NCBI GenBank assembly: GCA_029262695.1
Contig: JAJCYV010000026.1
Coordinates: 1 to 64,000, forward strand
DNA: 64,000 bases
Source of the DNA: Chloroflexota bacterium
GTDB taxonomy: Bacteria > Chloroflexota > Dehalococcoidia > SM23-28-2 > RBG-16-64-32
Direction: 5' to 3'
Shown here: positions 60,513 to 64,000 of the stretch, in pieces
How positions within the stretch are numbered: the stretch's first letter is position 1
How the letters are laid out: each line of letters begins with the position of its first letter
Translations under genes and position numbers: made by a program
The notes under the pieces: generated by a model
The model's input: only the letters and a program-made list of their open reading frames with translations
Told to the model about the DNA's origin: nothing
The model's database searches: none

Positions 60513-61229
60513 TCAGACGAAGACCAGGATGCGCTCGCAGCTAACGCACTGGACGAGCGCTGCGGGGTTACGGGCCTTCTGGATGATGTTGCGGGGCAAG
60601 GTGATGCGGCAGCCCTGGCACATGCCGCGCTCGACGGTGGCGACGGCGGAACCGTCGCGGCGGTCGCGCAGGAGGTCGTAGAGGCTGAGCGAGGCGCGGT
60701 CGGCGGCGCCGCTCTGCTCCCCACGGATGGCGCGAAGGCGTTCGATCTCCGGCTCAAGACCGGCCTTCTCGGCCACGAGGTGGGACTGGGCGGCCTGCCA
60801 GCGCGCCTCGATCTCGGAGAGGATCGACTGGGCCTGGGAGGCCACGGCCTCGCCTTCTTCGGTCTGCTCGAGGCTGGCGAGGAAGGCGTCTTCGCGGGTC
60901 TGGAGGTTCTTCTTGAGCGACTTGAGGTCGGCGTCGAGGTCGGAGAGTTCTCTGGAGTCGGTGACTTCGCCGCTGTAGAGCCTGGCCTCGACGGTGCCTA
61001 CTTTGGCGCGTACATCGTCGGCCTCGAACTCCAGGTCCGACTGTATGGACTTGAGACGGCGGACATTTTCGGAGGCGGCCTCGAGCCAGTTGCGCGCTGA
61101 AGTTAGCTCTTCGCTCTCGCCGAGCTGGCTCTCGACTTCTTCGAGGCGCGCGACAGCCGCATCCAGGGCATGGTCAGTCTCCTGGAGCGCGAAAAGGTCG
61201 GCAGCGACGGTCATTAGTTGCGAGGACAT
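60513..61229 (-). CDS. Coiled-coil protein with C-terminal C4 zinc ribbon (CT398/DUF164-like)
   Basis: 238 aa. A long coiled coil (about 5-180) precedes a zinc ribbon with MCQGCRITLPRNIIQKAR and VQCVSCERILVFV. This matches the zf-RING_7/CT398 family, suspected to act in RNA or export-linked processes, exact function unknown. The next gene starts 1 base after its stop. Confidence 0.85.
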   Translation of the reverse strand: MSSQLMTVAADLFALQETDHALDAAVARLEEVESQLGESEELTSARNWLEAASENVRRLKSIQSDLEFEADDVRAKVGTVEARLYSGEVTDSRELSDLDADLKSLKKNLQTREDAFLASLEQTEEGEAVASQAQSILSEIEARWQAAQSHLVAEKAGLEPEIERLRAIRGEQSGAADRASLSLYDLLRDRRDGSAVATVERGMCQGCRITLPRNIIQKARNPAALVQCVSCERILVFV

Positions 61230-61356
61230 CCGGGTTGGGGCGGGCTGTTATGGACAACCCTGCTGGCGGATTATAGACTCGCCCTGTGAGCGATTGCAAC
61301 CGGCGCTGAGCGCCGCGCCGCGCCCTCTTTTCATAAACTTTTTTGAGCTTCATGCC

Positions 61357-61884
61357 ATGCAACTTCACGTCCTCCAAGACCTGCGGCGGAAGCTGGGAAG
61401 CCTCAGCGAATACGAGCTGAAGGAGGAGCGCGTCGTCGCTGGTGACCTCGTCTTGCGCGACGTGAGCGGGACGGTGAGCCTGCTGCGAACAGACCGCGGC
61501 CTGCTGGCGACAATTGACGCGACCGCGAAGCTGGAGGAGAGCTGTGCGCGCTGCCTCGCCGGCGTCCTGGCCCAGGTGGACGTCCGCTTCCAGGAGGAGT
61601 ACGTACCGCTGATGGAAGCGGACACGAGCGCGCGCATCTACCTGGCCGAGGACGATGAGGCTTTCCGAATCGATACGGAGTACTGGCTCGATTTGCGGGA
61701 GGGCCTCCGGCAATATATCCTCATGAGTGAGCCATCGAAGCCCCTTTGCAGGGACGATTGCGCCGGCCTCTGTCCCGTCTGCGGGGCGGACCTCAACGCC
61801 GGGCCGTGCTCATGCCAGCCCGAAACCGACGAGAGGTGGGACGCGCTGGCGGGACTCAAGCAGGAGATGGACGAAGGGAAGTAA
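61357..61884 (+). CDS. DUF177 (YceD) protein
   Basis: 175 aa from ATG 61357. Features: VLRDVSGTVSLLRTDRGLLA, the ESCARCLAGVLAQVDVRF strand-Cys segment and the C-terminal LCRDDCAGLCPVCGADLNAG with a four-Cys cluster. It is the YceD-family partner found upstream of rpmF and linked to 23S rRNA maturation in bacteria and plastids. rpmF follows after 1 base. Confidence 0.9.
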   Translation: MQLHVLQDLRRKLGSLSEYELKEERVVAGDLVLRDVSGTVSLLRTDRGLLATIDATAKLEESCARCLAGVLAQVDVRFQEEYVPLMEADTSARIYLAEDDEAFRIDTEYWLDLREGLRQYILMSEPSKPLCRDDCAGLCPVCGADLNAGPCSCQPETDERWDALAGLKQEMDEGK

Positions 61885-61885
61885 C

Positions 61886-62089
61886 GTGGCACCGCTACCA
61901 AAGAAGAAACGATCAGTATCACGCAAGAGGCGTCACCGGACGCACCTCGCGGCGACGGTTCCGCACCTGATTGTGTGCACGCAGTGTCGCAGCCCCAAGC
62001 GTTCCCACCAGGCCTGCCCCATCTGCGGGACGTACAACGGCCGACAGGTGCTGGACGTGGCCCGCGAGCCGCGGACGCCCACGGCATAG
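61886..62089 (+). CDS. rpmF: Ribosomal protein L32
   Basis: 67 aa from a GTG. MAPLPKKKRSVSRKRRHRTH and the zinc Cys pairs in CTQCRSPKRSHQACPICGTY identify bL32 of the zinc-binding form. Coupled to DUF177. Confidence 0.95.
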   Translation: MAPLPKKKRSVSRKRRHRTHLAATVPHLIVCTQCRSPKRSHQACPICGTYNGRQVLDVAREPRTPTA

Positions 62090-62107
62090 CTCAGCACCGT
62101 TGCGTGC

Positions 62108-62113
62108 TATACT
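62108..62113 (+). promoter_or_regulatory. -10 box of the 62123 gene
   Basis: TATACT, 9 bases before the ATG at 62123, with no Shine-Dalgarno. Confidence 0.45.
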
Positions 62114-62122
62114 CGGCTGGCT

Positions 62123-62317
62123 ATGAGACGCGGACTTATCTACGTTCTACCCCCGCTGAGCCTGATGTTGGCTGCCGCCGCCGCGATCACGTACTTCGTC
62201 TGGTGGGACGCCACACACTGCACCTTTTGCCGCACGCGCCTCGATGAGTTCGGCCGCTGCCCCAATTCGGACTGCACCTTCGGCCGGCTGACCCGCGAGC
62301 AAGACGCGAGCGAGTAA
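62123..62317 (+). CDS. Small membrane protein with CxxC pair
   Basis: 64 aa. One N-terminal TM segment (IYVLPPLSLMLAAAAAITYFVW) followed by CTFCRTRLDEFGRCPNSDC, four cysteines suitable for one zinc. No family was recognised. It lies between rpmF and fabD with its own -10. Confidence 0.6.
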   Translation: MRRGLIYVLPPLSLMLAAAAAITYFVWWDATHCTFCRTRLDEFGRCPNSDCTFGRLTREQDASE

Positions 62318-62329
62318 CGCTATCGCCGT

Positions 62330-63301
62330 ATGAACGAGGCGACATCATCTTCACGGCTCACGACCGAGCGCTTGCTCCAGCTACCCATGGACCCGGAGCT
62401 GGTTCTCGTATTCCCCGGACAGGGCTCGCAGAAGGTGGGCATGGGCCGGGCCGCCGCAACGTCTTCGAAGACGGCAGCCGGCGTCTTCGCTGAGGCGGAC
62501 GAGGCGCTGGGGTTCGATCTCTCGCGCCTCTGCTTCGAAGGGCCGGAGGAACGACTGAAAGAGACGGCCAACACGCAGCCGGCGATCCTGGCGGCATCGG
62601 TCGCCGTCCTCGCCGCGGCGCTGGACGCCGACACGATTCAGCGGCGGCCGGCGCTTGTTGCGGGGCACAGCCTGGGTGAGTACTCGGCGCTGGTCGCGGC
62701 CGGTGCGCTGGAGTTCGGCGCGGCGATGCGGCTGGTCCGAGAACGCGGGCGGCTGATGGACGAAGCCGGCCAGGCGTCGCCGGGCACGCTGGCGGCAGTC
62801 GTCGGACTGGACGAGGCGACCGTCGAGGAGATCTGTGGCGAGTCCGGCGCTGAAGTGGCGAACTACAACGCGGCGACGCAGACGGTCGTCGGCGGCGCGC
62901 CAGAGGCCGTCGAGCGGGCGTGCACGCTGGCCAAGGAGCGGGGCGGCCGCGGACTGCCGGTGAAGGTTTCGGGCGCGTTCCACACGTCGCTGATGGCACC
63001 GGCAGCCGAGGCTTTCGCGCGCCTGCTGGCGGACGCCGAGATCGCCGAGCCGGTGATCCCGGTCGTCGGCAACGTTAGCGGCGGGACGCTGAACTCCGCG
63101 GCGGACGTCCGCGCGGATCTGGAGCAGCAGATCAGGCGGCCGGTACGCTGGCACCAGTCGGTCGACGCCATGGAGACCGCCGGTGCGCGGCGAGCGCTCG
63201 AAGTGGGCCCGGGCAAGGTGCTGACCGCGCAGCTCAAGCGCAGCCACCCCGGCCTCGAAGCGCGGTCGATCGAGGAGATTTCGGAGACGGCGAATGTTTG
63301 A
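62330..63301 (+). CDS. fabD: Malonyl-CoA:ACP transacylase
   Basis: 323 aa. Catalytic GHSLGE with the nucleophile Ser, Arg in RLVRERGRLMDEAG, the FPGQGSQKVGMG N-terminal motif and VSGAFHTSLMAPA with the His. It loads malonate onto ACP. fabG starts 8 bases inside its end. Confidence 0.95.
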   Translation: MNEATSSSRLTTERLLQLPMDPELVLVFPGQGSQKVGMGRAAATSSKTAAGVFAEADEALGFDLSRLCFEGPEERLKETANTQPAILAASVAVLAAALDADTIQRRPALVAGHSLGEYSALVAAGALEFGAAMRLVRERGRLMDEAGQASPGTLAAVVGLDEATVEEICGESGAEVANYNAATQTVVGGAPEAVERACTLAKERGGRGLPVKVSGAFHTSLMAPAAEAFARLLADAEIAEPVIPVVGNVSGGTLNSAADVRADLEQQIRRPVRWHQSVDAMETAGARRALEVGPGKVLTAQLKRSHPGLEARSIEEISETANV

Positions 63302-64000
63302 CCTCTCCGGCAAGGTGGCGCTGGTGACCGGCGGCTCGCGCGGGATCGGACGCTCGATCTGCGCGCAGCTCGCCGAGCAGGGCGCCGCCGTGGCGATCAA
63401 CTACAACCAGAGCGCTGAACAGGCGGAAGACCTGCGCCAGAAGATCGAGGCCGCCGGCGGCAAGGCGATCACGGTGCAGGCGGACGTGCGCAAGCCCGAA
63501 GACGTGGAGCGGATGATTGAGGAGGCGGTGGCCGGGCTGGGACGACTGGACGTGCTGGTAAACAACGCTGGCTTCAATCGCGACACTCTGATCCTGCGCA
63601 TGTCGCTGGATGACTGGGACGAAGTGATGGAGCTGAACCTGCGCGCGGTCTTCATCTGCACCAAGGCGGTGCTGCGGACGATGATGAAGCAGCGCTGGGG
63701 CCGGATCATCAACATCGGCAGCGTGTCCGGGCTGGCGGGCAACGCGGGGCAGGCGAACTACGCGGCGGCGAAGGCCGGGCTCGTGGGCTTCACGCGGGCG
63801 GTGGCGCGGGAGATGGGCTCACGCAGCATCACTTCGAACCTGGTGATGCCGGGCCTGGTGATAACGGAGCTGACGAAGGACATCCGCCCGGAGATCAAAG
63901 AGGCCGTGGGGCAGCGCCTGATTGTGAAGCGAGAGGGCAAGCCGGAGGACATCTCCGCGTGCGTGGTCTACCTGGCGTCGGACGAGGCGGAGTACGTCAC
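63294..64000 (+). CDS. fabG: 3-oxoacyl-[ACP] reductase (3' end outside window)
   Basis: 235 codons are visible from ATG 63294. Classical SDR: ALVTGGSRGIGRSI for NADP, VLVNNAGFNRDTLI, INIGSVSGLAGNAGQANYAAAKAGLVG with catalytic Ser, Tyr and Lys. It reduces 3-oxoacyl-ACP. The C-terminus, about 10 residues, is cut off by the window. Confidence 0.92.
   Translation, partial: MFDLSGKVALVTGGSRGIGRSICAQLAEQGAAVAINYNQSAEQAEDLRQKIEAAGGKAITVQADVRKPEDVERMIEEAVAGLGRLDVLVNNAGFNRDTLILRMSLDDWDEVMELNLRAVFICTKAVLRTMMKQRWGRIINIGSVSGLAGNAGQANYAAAKAGLVGFTRAVAREMGSRSITSNLVMPGLVITELTKDIRPEIKEAVGQRLIVKREGKPEDISACVVYLASDEAEYV

Overview
The window is GC-rich chromosomal DNA packed with housekeeping genes in long operons. 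GTG and TTG starts are frequent, and gene junctions often overlap (ATGA, GTGA). The gene set includes aroKB and aroC/E/Q, hisZ-hisG-hisD-hisC-hisB, pur genes, alaS-ruvX-mltG, dprA-topA-xer, efp, xseAB, rnpB-murE, rpmF-fabD-fabG, two WS/DGAT acyltransferases and an NHEJ set. This and the promoter style suggest an aerobic, high-GC Chloroflexota bacterium, perhaps a Dehalococcoidia relative. That assignment is inference; no rRNA is present to test it.

Layout. 1-12.7 kb: a cut-off lipase divergent from a WS/DGAT, rarA, a DNA-repair block (ligase-like pseudoenzyme, LigD, Ku), a DUF2867 protein, an HD protein and a second WS/DGAT. 12.8-26.3 kb, all minus strand: a LysM transglycosylase, a thioredoxin-NHL lipoprotein, then a long transcription unit alaS-ruvX-mltG-cupin-aroE-membrane protein-aroC-(RAYT)-GNAT-aroKB-acyP. 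26.4-42.5 kb, plus strand: an exported protein, a stand-alone GlmU acetyltransferase domain with a CorC-type CBS protein, dprA-topA-xer-aroQ-peptidase-efp, xseAB-PHP-purN, purD, hicBA and purE. 42.7-46.1 kb: purB-purC-PPOX-DinB-purS. 46.1-53.0 kb, minus: the his operon, in which hisG encodes two tandem HisG domains. 53.1-55.3 kb: NfeD protease plus slipin. 55.5-58.4 kb, minus: rnpB, murE, a possible 22-residue peptide and birA. 58.5-64 kb: a tiny CxxCxGxG protein, RNase H, an atypical serine recombinase, a zinc-ribbon coiled coil, then DUF177, rpmF, fabD and a truncated fabG.

The less ordinary content falls into two groups. The first is altered enzymes: a ligase without its nucleophilic lysine, a tandem HisG with one degraded PRPP loop, a serine recombinase without its DRLxR arginines, and a MurE with DNPY in place of DNPR. 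The second is small repeated DNA: a REP-like palindrome family whose tandem copies sit beside a RAYT (Y1 transposase) gene, heptamer tracts of AACCTGN type upstream of start codons, two other dispersed repeat types, and many -10 boxes only 6-9 nt from a start codon, implying leaderless transcripts. No tRNA, rRNA, CRISPR array, prophage or conventional IS element was recognised.
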